A stretch of 64,000 nucleotides of DNA from Rana temporaria. Lineage: Eukaryota; Chordata; Amphibia; Anura; Ranidae. This document shows, in pieces, positions 46,412 through 58,140 of the stretch. Position 1 is the first letter of the stretch; every line of letters begins with the position of its first letter. The stretch lies in assembly GCF_905171775.1 (NCBI RefSeq), contig NC_053491.1, positions 226,786,247 to 226,850,246 on the forward strand. The letters run 5' to 3'. Position numbers and translations under genes: made by a program. The notes under the pieces were generated by a model. The model did no database searches. It saw nothing but the letters and a program-made list of their open reading frames with translations, and was not told the origin of the DNA.

Positions 46412-46663
46412 TGTAGCGCCCTGCTCCTAAAGAACAGGCTCTTTTAGTGGGTGTCTGAGCTGGTATTTGACTTAGACCAGAATGATTAGGGGCAATTTAG
46501 CCTCTGTTCCAGCCATGGCTGTGCTGGGAGTATCCACCATTGATCGCCTGGGGTGGTCCCCAGGCCAAGGGTGGCAGCAGCCAGGTCATGGTGTTTTGAG
46601 TGTCTCCCTCCGCAGCAAATCAGTGGGAGTGGTCGCCCTGCTGTGCATGCTGGGGAGGGGTAC
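46412..46663 (+). mobile_element. LTR fragment, TGTAGCG family, copy 3, left piece
   Basis: Starts TGTAGCGCCCTGCTCC like copy 1. It is interrupted by the piggyBac element at TTAA (46664-46667) and continues at 60723. Confidence 0.65.
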
Positions 46664-47194
46664 TTAACCACTTAACGACCACCGCATGTACATATACGTC
46701 GGCAGAATAGCACGGACAGGCACACCTGCCTTGACGTGGGTCAGGGGTCAGAACGGCACCCCCCCCCTGGTACATGCGGCGGTTCCCCTAGCTCTGGGAG
46801 CGATCCGGGATGAGGGGGCGGCTGTTCGTTTCTGGCCACCCCCTCGCAATCGCTCCCAGCGAATCACCTTCCGCCTCTGCCCTCCTCTGCCTGTGTAACT
46901 GTAAACACAGGCAGAGGAAGTGATGTCATCTCTCCTCGTGTCGGTCTTTTCGTCCGACACAGAGGATAGAAGACATCTAACAGTGAGTTGCACCAAGAAC
47001 CACACTGACACCAGTACACACAGGCACATAAACCCCCCCAGTCACCCCCAGATCACCCCCCCAGCCCCCTGTCACAGTGTCACTGCAAGTGATCATTTAT
47101 TTTCTGATCACTGCATTTAGTGTCATTTGTGACAGAAAAAAGTGTTAGGGACATTAGCCTTAGGCCCCTTTAGGTCCAGGGTAGCCCCCTACCC

Positions 47195-47690
47195 CCCCCT
47201 AATAAAGGTTTAACCCCTTGATCACCGCCCTAGTTAACCCTTTCACCCCCTATTGCCAGTGTCACTAAGCGATCGTTTTTCTGATCGCTGTATTAGTGTC
47301 GCTGGTGCCACTAGGTAGCTAGTTATTTTTTGAGGTTCGCCGCCAGGTTTTTATAGCATTAGGTACCCCCCATAAATTTTCTAAATAAAGGTTTTAACCT
47401 CTGATTGCCCCTAGAGTTAACCCTTTCACCAGTGATCACCGTATACGTGTCACTGGTAACGCTGGTTAGCCAGTTCGTTATTTAGTTATTTAGGTTCGCC
47501 AGGTTTTTAGAAAGCGTCAGGTACCCCCATATATTACCTAATAAAGGTTTTAACCCCCTGATTGCCCCCTAGTTAACCCTTTCACCAGCGATCACCGTAT
47601 AAGTGTTACGATTGATGCTGGTTAGTTAGTTTGCTGTTTATAGCATCAGGGCACCCGCCGTATATAACCCAATAAAGGGTTAACCGCTTG
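47195..47690. repeat. degenerate tandem repeats in the piggyBac 5' region
   Basis: Four units share AATAAAGG(T)TTTAACC, GATTGCC, TTAACCCTTTCACC and GATCACCGTAT words. The AATAAAG words lie near 47204, 47385, 47542 and 47672, so the units shorten from about 181 to 157 to 130 bp toward the gene. Each unit contains TTAA tetramers. Confidence 0.7.
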
Positions 47691-47739
47691 ATCGTCCCGT
47701 TCTGATGTTGTTGAGCAGCAAGAACCGCAGGACCCTTGT

Positions 47740-49460
47740 ATGGAGCAGAGAAGTACTAGCGCCGCTATTCCTTCTGGTGAACTGGCAAGCACCAGCGGCC
47801 TAGTACACCCTGGTCGTTCATCCAGCACTGCAGTATCACGTGGTGACGTGGCGAGTCCCATAAGTGCAGTTCAAGCTGGCGAGGTGGCAAGCACAAGTAG
47901 CTGCCACCAAGAAAAAGACGACAAAGACAGGCCCGTCGTGCCCATAGTGCCCTTCCTGCAGAATTCGCCTATCCTGATTGGGTCCCCATCACTTCTGCAG
48001 ACCCCGTACTTCCCCCATTCACTGGCCAACCCGGTATTCAGGTGGATACAGCTGATTTTACGTCACTTGATATTTATTCGCTGTATTTCACGGAAGATCT
48101 CTATAGATCTATTGTGGACCAGAGTAATTTATATGCTGGTACTTACATCGCCGCTAATCCCCAGTCCGTCCTTGCCAGAGAATGGAAACCACTTACGGTT
48201 TCCGAATTTAAGACCTTTCTGGGCCTTACCCTCAACATGGGCATACACCAATTTCCGAAGTTGCAGATGTATTGGTCCACAAGTCCACACCACCATATGC
48301 CCATATTCTCTGCTTGCATGGCCAGGAAACGATACAAGGCGATCCCGCGGTTCTTGCATTTCAGTAACAATGCATTTTGTCGTCCGCGTGGAGACCCTGA
48401 ATTTGACCGGCTCTAAAAAATTCGGCCCCTCATAAACCATTTCAACGAACATTATGCAGCCTTGTTTAATCCCCAGCAGGTTGTCTGTGTTGATGAGTCC
48501 CTGATTAAATTTTCTGGCCGCTTGTCTTTCAAGCAGTACCTTCCCAGCAAGCGTGCCAGATACGGGGTCAAGCTCTATAAGCTTTGTGACAGGGCAACAG
48601 GCTACACATGGAGCTTTAGGGTTTATGAGGGCAAAGATAATCAGGTAGAGCCGGAGAGTTGCCCAGATTACATGGGGAGTGCTGGCAAGATCGTGTGGAA
48701 CTTGGTGTCACCCTTATTCGGAAAGGGGTACCACTTATACGTGGACAATTATTACACCAGCGTGCCACTTTTTAGTCACTTGTTTGATCATCAGATTGGA
48801 GCATGTGGCACTGTGTGACCTAATCGCCAGGGCTTTCCCCAGCGGCTTGTAGATTCCCGTCTTAGGCTGGGGGCGAGAGCCTGCTGCAGGTGTAATAATT
48901 TGCTTGCTGTGAAGTGGCGGGACAATAAGAATGTTTTCATTCTTACCACCCTTCACGCAGACACGACAGTACAAATTCGTACGGCGGCTGGTCTTGTGGA
49001 GAAACCCCTCTGTGTCCACGAATATAACCAAAATATGGGAGGGGTGGACCTCAACGACCAGTTGATGGCGCCGTATCATATTGCCCGTAAGGCGAGACGC
49101 TGGTACAAAAAAGTGTCTCTATATTTATTTCAATTGACTTTACTGAATGCTTATGTCTTATACAAAGCTTCAGGACGGAATGGATCCTTCCTTACATTCC
49201 AGGATGAGATCATCTTAGAACTCCTGTATCCAGGCGGTTCTGCATCTCACCATCCCCTACCAAATGCAGTAAGCCTGAGTGACATTTTTCTTATGTCCTC
49301 AGGAGTACCCCTACCCAACGAGCCCCCCAAAGAAGATGTCGTGTCTGTACCAAGCGCGGATATAGGCATGACACCCGTTATTTTTGTCCCCGCTGTCCTG
49401 ACGATCCTGGTCTTTGTATTGGTGAATGTTTTGAACGCTTCCACACACTAGTGAAGTATT
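47740..49460 (+). pseudogene. piggyBac transposase, lightly damaged
   Basis: A Ser-rich N-terminus opens at 47740. After a frameshift near 48036 the conserved core follows in one frame to about 49330. The three catalytic Asp blocks are visible: VCVDESLIKFSGR (from 48483), YHLYVDNYYTSVPL (from 48730) and QNMGGVDLNDQLM (from 49029). That frame is cut by two stops, TAA at 48414-48416 and TGA at 48816-48818; the second is where an Arg (CGA) is expected. After a second frameshift near 49330 the cysteine-rich C-terminal domain is readable (TRYFCPRCPDDPG, LCIGECFERFHT), ending at a TAG at 49458-49460. The family acts by cut-and-paste at TTAA. This copy cannot make a full protein, but its damage amounts to about four changes. 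Confidence 0.9.
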
Positions 49461-49729
49461 AGCGTAGGGTAAAACTTTTCACAGACTAGGCACACTTACA
49501 CAGGGTCTCCCAAGATGCCATCACATTTTTAGAGACCCAAACCTGGAACCGAAAAGTTGAACAGTTACAGTTACAAAAAAAGTGTTTACAAAAAAATAAA
49601 AAGTAAAAAATAAAAACACAAAAAATATATAAAAAAAAAAAAAAAAAAAAAAAGTTGTTGTTTTATTGTTCTCTCCCTCTCTATTCTCTCTCTATTTTTC
49701 TGCTCTTTTTTACTGTATTCTATTCTGCA
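49453..49729. other. piggyBac 3' untranslated region, low complexity
   Basis: An A-rich run near 49627-49652 and a TCTC-rich stretch lie between the transposase stop and the Penelope insertion. Confidence 0.5.
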
Positions 49730-50600
49730 AAGTTTTATTGTTGGTTATGAGGATGTAACCTCCAATCAAAAATGTGGTTATACTTGAGTGCACAAACTCC
49801 GTGAAGAAGATCATAAATAGCAGAGCTAAAAGGCAATAACTCATATGCTAAAAATGAATACACCTAGATGGTGATAATAGAACAAACAAACAATCAAAAG
49901 AAATTTTCTTAAGTGACACAGTTATACAAATGTATAGCTATAGATGTAAGCAAAACACAAAAGTGAAATGTTCTATAAAAAATAGGAACGGGTGGTCTCT
50001 TAAGCTTCCCAAGAGCTGACTGATCGTTCCTTCAGTTGAAAACACCTCTTCCACATCTATGGACAATCCTTTCCCTCAGAAATTGCACATCTTCAAAGGA
50101 CATTCCTTGGCATATAAAAAATAAGGTACCCTTACCAGCTTTAGTTGACCCACAGCTCACCGTATGGTGGGTAGGTGCTCAGAGCTTGTATAGACTGACC
50201 GCCCTTCAGTTGCACCAATGGATGGGTGGATATCCCAATTCCGATGCTCCAGGTGAATCCCAGAAGAAGAGCTGATAACGCCGGCCTCAGGAACGTCACA
50301 TGAGGTGGTAAGGAGGGGAGACTCCCAATTTCATGAGGGATATGAGAAAAGAGGGAAAGAACACCTCCTCATAGTGTAGAAATTTATTTTAAAATCTTGA
50401 TCAAAATATTGACACAGCAAAGAGATAATCCAAAATCTCATTTAAAATAGTTGCACAGCAAGGAAATCGTCCAATGTACAAAAGATTTAAGTATAAAAAA
50501 TCCCAAAAGATAAAAAGTTCCACACAGCACATCAGAGAAACCACAGCAAACGGGTAACTTGAATAGTAGCGCAATGATGGTGATAAGAGTCTAAATAACC

Positions 50601-50620
50601 GACCGGTTTCGTCCTCACAG
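50601..50620 (-). ncRNA. degenerate hammerhead-like motif, dimer 2 left copy
   Basis: On the minus strand the sequence reads CTGTGAGGACGAAACCGGTC: a hammerhead-like order (CTG-TGA, minimal stem II, GAAAC, CG, GTC) lacking one core A. Flanking stem I pairing is poor. Probably an inactive relic or a divergent family. Confidence 0.4.
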
Positions 50621-51358
50621 ACATCTACTGGGTTATGGAACTGACCCCCATCACCATTTGCGCCTATAAGTAGCCATATAATTACCTTACCTGTGATCCA
50701 CACCTGTTACACCGCTCCCATCGGGCGTGCGTTTCACCCACTGTAACTTCCTCTTCCTGCGTTCCAACCACCGGAAGTGGAATGACGAGAACACAATGGA
50801 GGGGCCAATCACAGCGCTGAGGATGTTTGGTGTCATCTCATCCCGTCCCACATGATGGCCTCTGTCCAATGTGAGGGTGTGGGACAAGGACAGCTCCGCC
50901 TCGCACCACCCGGCGAATCCGAGCCTCAGATCTGACGCCAATGATTTGTCCGCACAGGGGGGAGTCGGCGATGTAGGCGCCGTCACATAGCCACGGCGAT
51001 ATGCGTGTCAGCAAACGTCGGGCGTGATGACGTATGCGCTCCATCTGGTGCGTCCCGCAAGGATTCATTGATGGAAAGAAGGGTGTAAGCAGTAGCTTTA
51101 AACCCCTATGGTGAGACGGTTTCTTAGCAGAAAAAATCATTTCACTAAATCCCCGGGTGCATGTATACAGGACAGATCACAGATACATTACATCCAACAT
51201 TAGGATGAAATGATGCAAGGAATCATAATATAGGGAAAATGGGGCAGACATAAGTAGGTGTACAATCATTATACAGAGCTAGCCCACTACATAAATCTCA
51301 TACTAAAAAAGAAAAAGAAGAAAAACCAAAAAATGTATATATAATTGTGGTGAATAAT

Positions 51359-53614
51359 TCAGGACTGGTTTATGAATGAGTTCATGTCCCACTCCACATT
51401 AAGACCGTGGGGCGTGTAACTTTTCAACTGGTATATCCAGAATACTTCTAGTCTGGATACACCCCGAGTACCTGGTTCACCTCTCCAGTGAGGGACAAAA
51501 TGATCTATAATTTGAAACAAGGTCCCATCGACCTTTTTATTGTGGTGTTCCAAATAGTGTCTTGGCACTGTATGCTTAGGGTAACCTGCCAGGGTCTTGG
51601 CAATATGTTCACCTGCCCTTGTGGAAAAGTTCCGTATGGTACGCCCCACATACTGTTTTCCACAAGGGCAGGTGAGAAGGTATACGACATACCTAGTGGC
51701 ACATGTTGAAAATTGCTTCATGGGGAATTCCACCCCAGTAACCATAGATCTAAAGCTAACAGATTTATTTTTGGTAATGTTATGCGCACATACTTTGCAC
51801 CTCCTACATGGGTGATATCCTTTAGAAAGAGGGAAAAAGGTGGGTTTGACTGGGGGGTCCGGGACGTTAGGCGCAATCTGATTTCTCATTGACATTGCCC
51901 CTCTGTAAATTATAGTTGCATTATTTGGAAGAGTAGGTCCCAAAGTGGGATCGCTTGTCAATACATTCCAATGTTTTTGGATGATTGACTTAATTTGTTT
52001 GTATTGCATAGAGAATGAGGTGAAGAAAGAGTTCCTGAACCTATTCTCCTGTACCGTTTTGACTTTCTCTCTTGTCAGAGTTGCCCTGTATATCGATGAA
52101 ATTCGTTCAATTTCCTCCTGGATATGATCCTCAGAGTATCCTTTATCTACAAAGCGATTCTTGAGAATATTGGCTTGTTCTTTGAAGTCCCCCAAATTAG
52201 AACAATTCCGTCTAATTCGCAGAATCTGACTACGTGGGACGGACTTCAGCCAGGAAGGATGGTGGCAGCTGTCAACTGGGATAAACCCGTTATGGTCAGT
52301 TTGTTTAAAATAGGTTTTGGTCTGTAGACTGTTATTGTGCACAAAAATTTCCAGATCCAAAAAATTGATGTTAGAGGTGTTAGCCTCGTACGTCAATCTA
52401 ATTCCGACTTGATTATCATTTAGATACATCATGAAAATATCCAGAGACTCACGGTCTCCTCGCCACAGGAGGAGGATGTCGTCAATATACCGCACCCAGA
52501 GAACTATCTCCGGCCGTGTGGCAACACGGACGACATCCTCCTCCCATTTGGCCATAAAAATATTTGCGAGGCTGGGGGCAAATTTGGCCCCCATCGCAAC
52601 TCCCTTATGTTGCAAATAGAAATCCCCAGCGTGCCAAAAATAGTTGTGAGTAGTGGCAAACCTGAGGAGATCCATTATAAACAATCTTTGCAAAATGGGG
52701 AGATCAGATGACCTATTGAGAAAGCACTCTACAGCTTGAAAGCCCAAATGATGGGCTATGCTGGTATAAAGTGAGGCCACATCAGCTGTAACAAGAATAA
52801 TGTCATTAGTGTATACCACCTCCTCAAGTTTGGCGATGGTGTGCCTAGTATCCTTGAGGTAGGAGGGAATGCTTCTCACTATAGGCTGGAGGTGGAAATC
52901 AATGTATTTCCCCAATCTAGAAGTGACAGAGTTAATGCCACTAATGATTGGCCTCCCTGGAGGGCATGTACTGTGTTTGTGAATTTTTGGCAGATAATAT
53001 ATAACAGGGATGCGTGGTACCCTGGGCACCAAAAAACACCGTTCCTTATTATTAAGGATGCCTCTCTGTACACCCTTCTCCACCAGTTTTTTTAAAGAGT
53101 TGGTGTAGCTACTGGTGGGATTAGATGGTAATTTCACATAGGTCAAATCATCCTCCAGTAATCTTGACATTTCTGAGTTATAAGCGGACTTATCAAGGAC
53201 CACTATACCCCCTCCCTTATCCGCAGGGCGGATGACAAGGTCTTTTCTCTCGCATAAGGATTTTAGGCCATTTTTAATTTTAGGATCGGAATGAAACCTT
53301 TTTAAAGGTAAATCATCCAGGTCCTTCAGAACCAAATCCCTAAAAACCTTTATACTCGATGCCAAAGGGCAAGGAGGGTTAAAGAGGGAGGGGTTTGAAA
53401 GACCCGTATGCCTAACTCCCGTCGATACGTCCGGGAGGTTCGGTCTGGTGGGATTGGAGATAAAGTATCTCTGGATACTCAATTTTCTCGTAAATTTTTG
53501 TACATCTATAAATGTCTGAAACTTGTTAAGCCCTTTAGGGGGAACAAACTTCAGACCTTTATCTAGAACTAATTTTTCTGCATCATTAAAGGTGGTTGTG
53601 CTCAAATTAAACAC
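51359..53614 (-). CDS. Penelope-like reverse transcriptase/GIY-YIG endonuclease (open frame, N-terminus frameshifted)
   Basis: The 751-codon frame has no internal stop. The RT core spans about residues 130-480: KGGGIVVLDKSAYNSEM, the first catalytic Asp in TADVASLYTSI (about 278), GVAMGAKFAPSLANIFMA, and RYIDDILLLW with the catalytic YIDD (about 376-379). A CxxCxxC linker (CRRCKVC, about 603-609) follows, then the GIY-YIG nuclease: VVYLLTCPCGKQYVGRT (about 643-659), with downstream Arg, Glu and Asn positions present. This RT-linker-GIY-YIG order defines canonical Penelope elements, which nick the target and prime on it. The frame shown begins at a GTG and runs on upstream without a stop for about 50 codons, so the true start lies farther 5' in the frameshifted region (53640-54317). 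It was the likely source of activity for the dimer before the frameshift. Confidence 0.9.
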   Translation of the reverse strand: MFNLSTTTFNDAEKLVLDKGLKFVPPKGLNKFQTFIDVQKFTRKLSIQRYFISNPTRPNLPDVSTGVRHTGLSNPSLFNPPCPLASSIKVFRDLVLKDLDDLPLKRFHSDPKIKNGLKSLCERKDLVIRPADKGGGIVVLDKSAYNSEMSRLLEDDLTYVKLPSNPTSSYTNSLKKLVEKGVQRGILNNKERCFLVPRVPRIPVIYYLPKIHKHSTCPPGRPIISGINSVTSRLGKYIDFHLQPIVRSIPSYLKDTRHTIAKLEEVVYTNDIILVTADVASLYTSIAHHLGFQAVECFLNRSSDLPILQRLFIMDLLRFATTHNYFWHAGDFYLQHKGVAMGAKFAPSLANIFMAKWEEDVVRVATRPEIVLWVRYIDDILLLWRGDRESLDIFMMYLNDNQVGIRLTYEANTSNINFLDLEIFVHNNSLQTKTYFKQTDHNGFIPVDSCHHPSWLKSVPRSQILRIRRNCSNLGDFKEQANILKNRFVDKGYSEDHIQEEIERISSIYRATLTREKVKTVQENRFRNSFFTSFSMQYKQIKSIIQKHWNVLTSDPTLGPTLPNNATIIYRGAMSMRNQIAPNVPDPPVKPTFFPLSKGYHPCRRCKVCAHNITKNKSVSFRSMVTGVEFPMKQFSTCATRYVVYLLTCPCGKQYVGRTIRNFSTRAGEHIAKTLAGYPKHTVPRHYLEHHNKKVDGTLFQIIDHFVPHWRGEPGTRGVSRLEVFWIYQLKSYTPHGLNVEWDMNSFINQS

Positions 53615-53639
53615 CCCGGTGCCTGTTACACTCTCGGTC

Positions 53640-54317
53640 TTTTTCTTCCGGGCGCGCCGCCCCCCTCTCGACCCCCGTTTGGTTCTCCTCCTTTGGGGTA
53701 GTTGCCCTGTCCCTTGTGAAAATCCCCATAATGGGTAAATTTGGGTTGGGCTTGATTATAATTATACGGGGGTCTATCAAAATGATCTTCCTCTCTATCT
53801 AAATACCCATAATAAAGGTCATAGTGTCTGGGTGGGTAATCGTTCCTAGGTGTATAGGGTCCACCCCCACCCCTACCTGGTGTCCCATATCCCCTTGGAG
53901 GGTAATAATGGGAATCATTCCCTCTGCGAGGTGAATGGTCGTGAACATAATGTTCACGGGATGGGTCTCTTGAACGGTGTGAACCCCTTCTCGGGCCCTT
54001 ACCTTTCCCCTTGTTCCTAGGGGGGGACCTCCCTGAGGTTGGTTGGGGGTTCGGGGACCAGATTGATAACTATACCCAGTATCTCTATTGGGGGGCCCCG
54101 AAGTCGGTATGGACTGAGAGAATGTGAGGACTTTAGCCTCACTGGTGGATGGTTGAGAAACGTCCATCTCTAGATTTGAGGAACCTGCACCTGTCCCGGT
54201 GTTCTCCTTATTTTGCCAACTGAAAACCGAACAGGGTGTATAGTCGGCAAAATCTCTCGTGTACTTTTTCTGTTTTTTATGTTTTTGTTCCCGCTCCTCT
54301 TTTTCCAGATGATTTCT
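53640..54317 (-). pseudogene. N-terminal region of the Penelope ORF, frameshifted
   Basis: On the minus strand a Lys-rich segment (KHKKQKKYTRDFADYTP) resembles the conserved N-terminal K-rich/DY motif of Penelope proteins. A Ser/Pro/Gly-rich stretch and a Tyr/Arg/Gly-rich stretch follow, in two other frames. At least two frameshifts (near 54050 and 53680) separate it from the long frame. The copy ends at the head-to-head junction at 54317/54318, so its start codon and 5' region are missing. Confidence 0.7.
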
Positions 54318-54357
54318 CAAACAAATTAAGTCAATCATCCAAAAACATTGGAATGTA

Positions 54358-54960
54358 TTGACAAGCGATCCCACTTTGGGACCTACTCTTCCAAATAATG
54401 CAACTATAATTTACAGAGGGGCAATGTCAATGAGAAATCAGATTGCGCCTAACGTCCCGGACCCCCCAGTCAAACCCACCTTTTTCCCTCTTTCTAAAGG
54501 ATATCACCCATGTAGGAGGTGCAAAGTATGTGCGCATAACATTACCAAAAAGAAATCTGTTAGCTTTAGATCTATGGTTACTGGGGTGGAATTCCCCATG
54601 AAGCAATTTTCAACATGTGCCACTAGGTATGTCGTATACCTTCTCACCTGCCCTTGTGGAAAACAGTACGTGGGGCGTCCCATACGGAACTTTTCCACAA
54701 GGGCAGGTGAACATATTGCCAAGATCCTGGCAGGTTACCCTAAGCATACAGTGCCAAGACACTATTTGGAACACCACAATAAAAAGGTCGATGGGACCTT
54801 GTTTCAAATTATAGATCATTTTGTCCCTCACTGGAGAGGTGAACTCGGTACTCGGGGTGTATCCAGACTAGAAGTATTCTGGATATACCAGTTGAAAAGT
54901 TACACGCCCCACGGCCTTAATGTGGAGTGGGACGTGAACTCATTCATAAACCAGTCCTGA
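54358..54960 (+). pseudogene. 5'-truncated second copy: linker and GIY-YIG domain only
   Basis: 200 codons match the last 200 of the long minus-strand frame almost residue for residue, including the cysteine linker and the GIY-YIG block (here YVGRP rather than YVGRT, a change next to the nuclease core). There is no reverse transcriptase. Copy-specific changes are few. Confidence 0.9.
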
Positions 54961-55698
54961 ATTATTCACCACAATTATATATACATTTTTTGTTTTTTCT
55001 TCTTTTTCTTTTTTAGTATGAGATTTATGTAGTGGGCTAGCTCTGTATAATGATTGTACACCTACTTATGTCTGCCCCATTTTCCCTATATTATGATTCC
55101 TTGCATCATTTCATCCTAATGTTGGATGTAATGTATCTGTGATCTGTCTTGTATACACGCACCCGGGGATTTAGTGAAATGATTTTTTCTGCTAAGAAAC
55201 CGTCTCACCATAGGGGTTTAAAGCTACTGCTTACACCCTTCTTTCCATCAATGAATCCTTGTGGGACGCACCAGATGGAGCGCATACGTCATCACGCCTG
55301 ACGTTTGCTGACACGCATATCGCCGTGGCTATGTGACGGCGCCTACATCGCCGCCTCCCCCCTGTGCGGACGAGTCATTGGCGTCAGATCTGAGGCTCGG
55401 ATTCGCCGGGTGGTGCGAGGCGGAGCTGTCCTTGTCCCACACCCTCACATTGGACAGAGGCCATCATGTGGGACGGGATGAGATGACACCAAACATCCTC
55501 AGCGCTGTGATTGGCCCCTCCATTGTGTTCTCGTCATTCCACTTCCGGCGGTTGGAACGCAGGAAGAGGAAGTAACAGTGGGTGAGACGCACGCCCGATG
55601 GGAGCAGTGTAACAGGTGTGGATCACAGGTAAGGTAATTATATGGCTACTTATAGGCGCAAATGGTGATGGGGGTCAGTTCCAGAACCCAGTAGATAT

Positions 55699-55718
55699 CT
55701 GTGAGGACGAAACCGGTC
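55699..55718 (+). ncRNA. degenerate hammerhead-like motif, dimer 2 right copy
   Basis: Mirror copy of the motif at 50601-50620, identical over its 20 nt, with the same missing core A and poor stem I. Confidence 0.4.
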
Positions 55719-56910
55719 GGTTATTTAGACTCTTATCACCATCATTGCACTACTATTCAAGTTACCCGTTTGCTGTGGTTTCTCTGATGTGCTGTGTGGA
55801 ACTTTTTATCTTTTGGGATTTTTTATACTTAAATCTTTTGTACATTGGACGATTTCCTTGCTGTGCAACTATTTTAAATGAGATTTTGGATTATCTCTTT
55901 GCTGTGTCAATATTTTGATCAAGATTTTAAAATAAATTTCTACACTATGAGGAGGTGTTCTTTCCCTCTTTTCTCATATCCCTCATGAAATTGGGAGTCT
56001 CCCCTCCTTACCACCTCATGTGACGTTCCTGAGGCCGGCGTTATCAGCTCTTCTTCTGGGATTCACCTGGAGCATCGGAATTGGGATATCCACCCATCCA
56101 TTGGTGCAACTGAAGGGCGGTCAGCCTATACAAGCTCTGAGGACCTACCCACCATACGGTGAGCTGTGGGTCAACTAAAGCTGGTAAGGGTACCTTATTT
56201 TTTATATGCCAAGGAATGTCCTTTGAAGATGTGCAATTTCTGAGGGAAAGGATTGTCCATAGATGTGGAAGAGGTGTTTTCAACTGAAGGAACGATCAGT
56301 CAGCTCTTGGGAAGCTTAAGAGACCACCCCTTCCTATTTTTTATAGAACATTTCACTTTTGTGTTTTGCTTACATCTATAGCTATACATTTGTATAACTG
56401 TGTCACTTAAGAAAATTTCTTTTGATTGTTTGTTTGTTCTATTATCACCGTCTAGGTGTATTCATTTTTAGCATATGAGTTATTGCCTTTTAGCTCTGCT
56501 ATTTATGATCTTCTTTACGGAGTTTGTGCACTCAAGTATAACCACATTTTTGATTGGAAGTTACATCCTCGTAACCAATTAATGGTTATTCTTATATTTA
56601 TATAGTTTGGCGCTACATTTTTTCTTTTTTTGACTGTTTACATTTATCCACTGGTGTGTTGGCTGCCTACTCACTATATACACACATAGATTTGTTTAGC
56701 GCAATATATTCTTTTTTAAGTTTTATTGTTGTTATGTTTTTTCATGCTTGCTTTTCAGGTATGTAATTTACTTTACTGTTTTCAGGTACGCCATTCAGCT
56801 GTTGCGCGGACTTATTTATCTTGACAGCAACAGCGTTTGCTCCCACGATATATAAAGCTGTGACTCCAGTGCTGTAGGAGGTGATTTCACCACCACAGTT
56901 AAAAAAAGAG

Positions 56911-57155
56911 CATATATGCCGAAGCATGGGGGCATTAGGGGCGGAGGAGCGATTTTGCTCCTAATGCCGCGAATGGTTGACATTCCTACGGAGGCTTTCC
57001 CGTGGAAAAGTCTGACCGCGTGTACACGGCATAACTTTTTATGCCGCGTACATACGGTCGAAATTCCAACGGAGGCTTGCCTGTGGAAAAGTCCGACCGT
57101 GTGTATGCGGCATAACTTTTTTGCAGGAGGATGCCCCCATGCTTCGGCATATATA
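56911..57155. repeat. palindromic MITE-like insertion in the piggyBac 3' region
   Basis: The outer arms CATATATGCCGAAGCATGGG and their complement (57131-57155) bracket two related GAAAAGTC(T/C)GACCG units and ATGCCGCGTACATACGG-type words. These resemble the ends of the Harbinger-type MITE at 15056. It looks like a small MITE duplicated or folded inside a larger palindrome. Confidence 0.55.
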
Positions 57156-58140
57156 AATGGTGCATGTATGCCCATCATTAGAAGTGGGTGGATGAAGGGA
57201 GGTATTCTAATGTGGGCATACCCACCGATCAATCTTTTTTCCGTTCAGCCAACTGGCTGCATGAAACAAAAGATTACAAAACATGTCCAACAAGAACCAT
57301 CAACGTACTGGTATGTTGATGGACTTTGAATGGTTATATCAGAATGATGCCTGCAGGTTTTGGTATCATCTTGGTATCATTCTTTTCAGCCAGCGGTCGG
57401 CTTTTATGTAAAAGCAGTCCTAGCGGGTAATTAGCCTCTAGACTGCTTTTACATTCAGTGGGAGGGAATGTCCCCCCCCGGATATAAACAGCGCCATTGG
57501 GAAATTGGGAAAGCATTTTATCACACCGATCTTGGTGTGGTCAGATGCTTTGAGGGCAGAGGAAAGATCTAGGGTCTAATAGACCCAATTTTTTTTAAAA
57601 AAAAGAGTACCTGTCACTAACTATTGCTATCATAAGGGATATACATTCCCTGAGATAACAATAAAAATGTTAAACAATAAATAAAATGGAAGGAACAGTT
57701 TACAAATAAAATAAAAAAGCGAAATAAATATTTAAAAAAAAACATCCCTGTCCCCCCCTGCTCTTGCGCAAAGGCGAACGCAAGCGTCGGTCTGGAGTCA
57801 TATGTAAACAGCAATTGTACCATGCATGTGAGGTATCACCGCAAAGGGCAGTAATTTTAGCAGTAGACCTCCTCTGTAAATCAAATGTGGTAACCTGTAA
57901 AGGCTTTTGAAAATGTATGTAGTTTGTCGCCACTGCGCGTTTGTGCGCAATTTAAAGCATTTTAATCTGTAGGGCCTTTGCTTTAAAAAAATATATAATG
58001 TTTGGGGGTTCAACTTATCTTTCTTGCAAAAAAAATATGTTTTTATGTAAACAAACAGTGTCAGAAAGGGCTTTGTCTTCAAGTGAGTGATGTATGACAT
58101 AAGCTTCTAAATGTTGTGCATAAAATGCCAGGACAATTCA
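57156..58140. other. piggyBac 3' internal module
   Basis: Non-coding. The stretch 57340-57945 carries the blocks shared with 27708-28390 (ATGATGCCTGC, AGAGTACCTGTCAC, GAGGTATCACCGC, AGACCTCCTCTGTAA, GTAGTTTGTCGCC). Confidence 0.6.

Larger units (their letters stand above)
49744..56717. mobile_element. Penelope-like inverted dimer 2 (coding)
   Basis: A 14-bp duplication AAGTTTTATTGTTG (49730-49743, 56718-56731) encloses two Penelope copies joined head to head. The minus-strand copy (54317 down to 49744) keeps almost the whole coding region. The plus-strand copy (54318-56717) is 5'-truncated inside the gene and keeps the last 200 codons. The two share about 2.3 kb of near-identical inverted sequence. 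Both carry a degraded hammerhead-like motif downstream of the gene. Outer ends differ: the right arm has about 140 bp that the left lacks. The insertion site is in the piggyBac 3' region. Confidence 0.85.
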
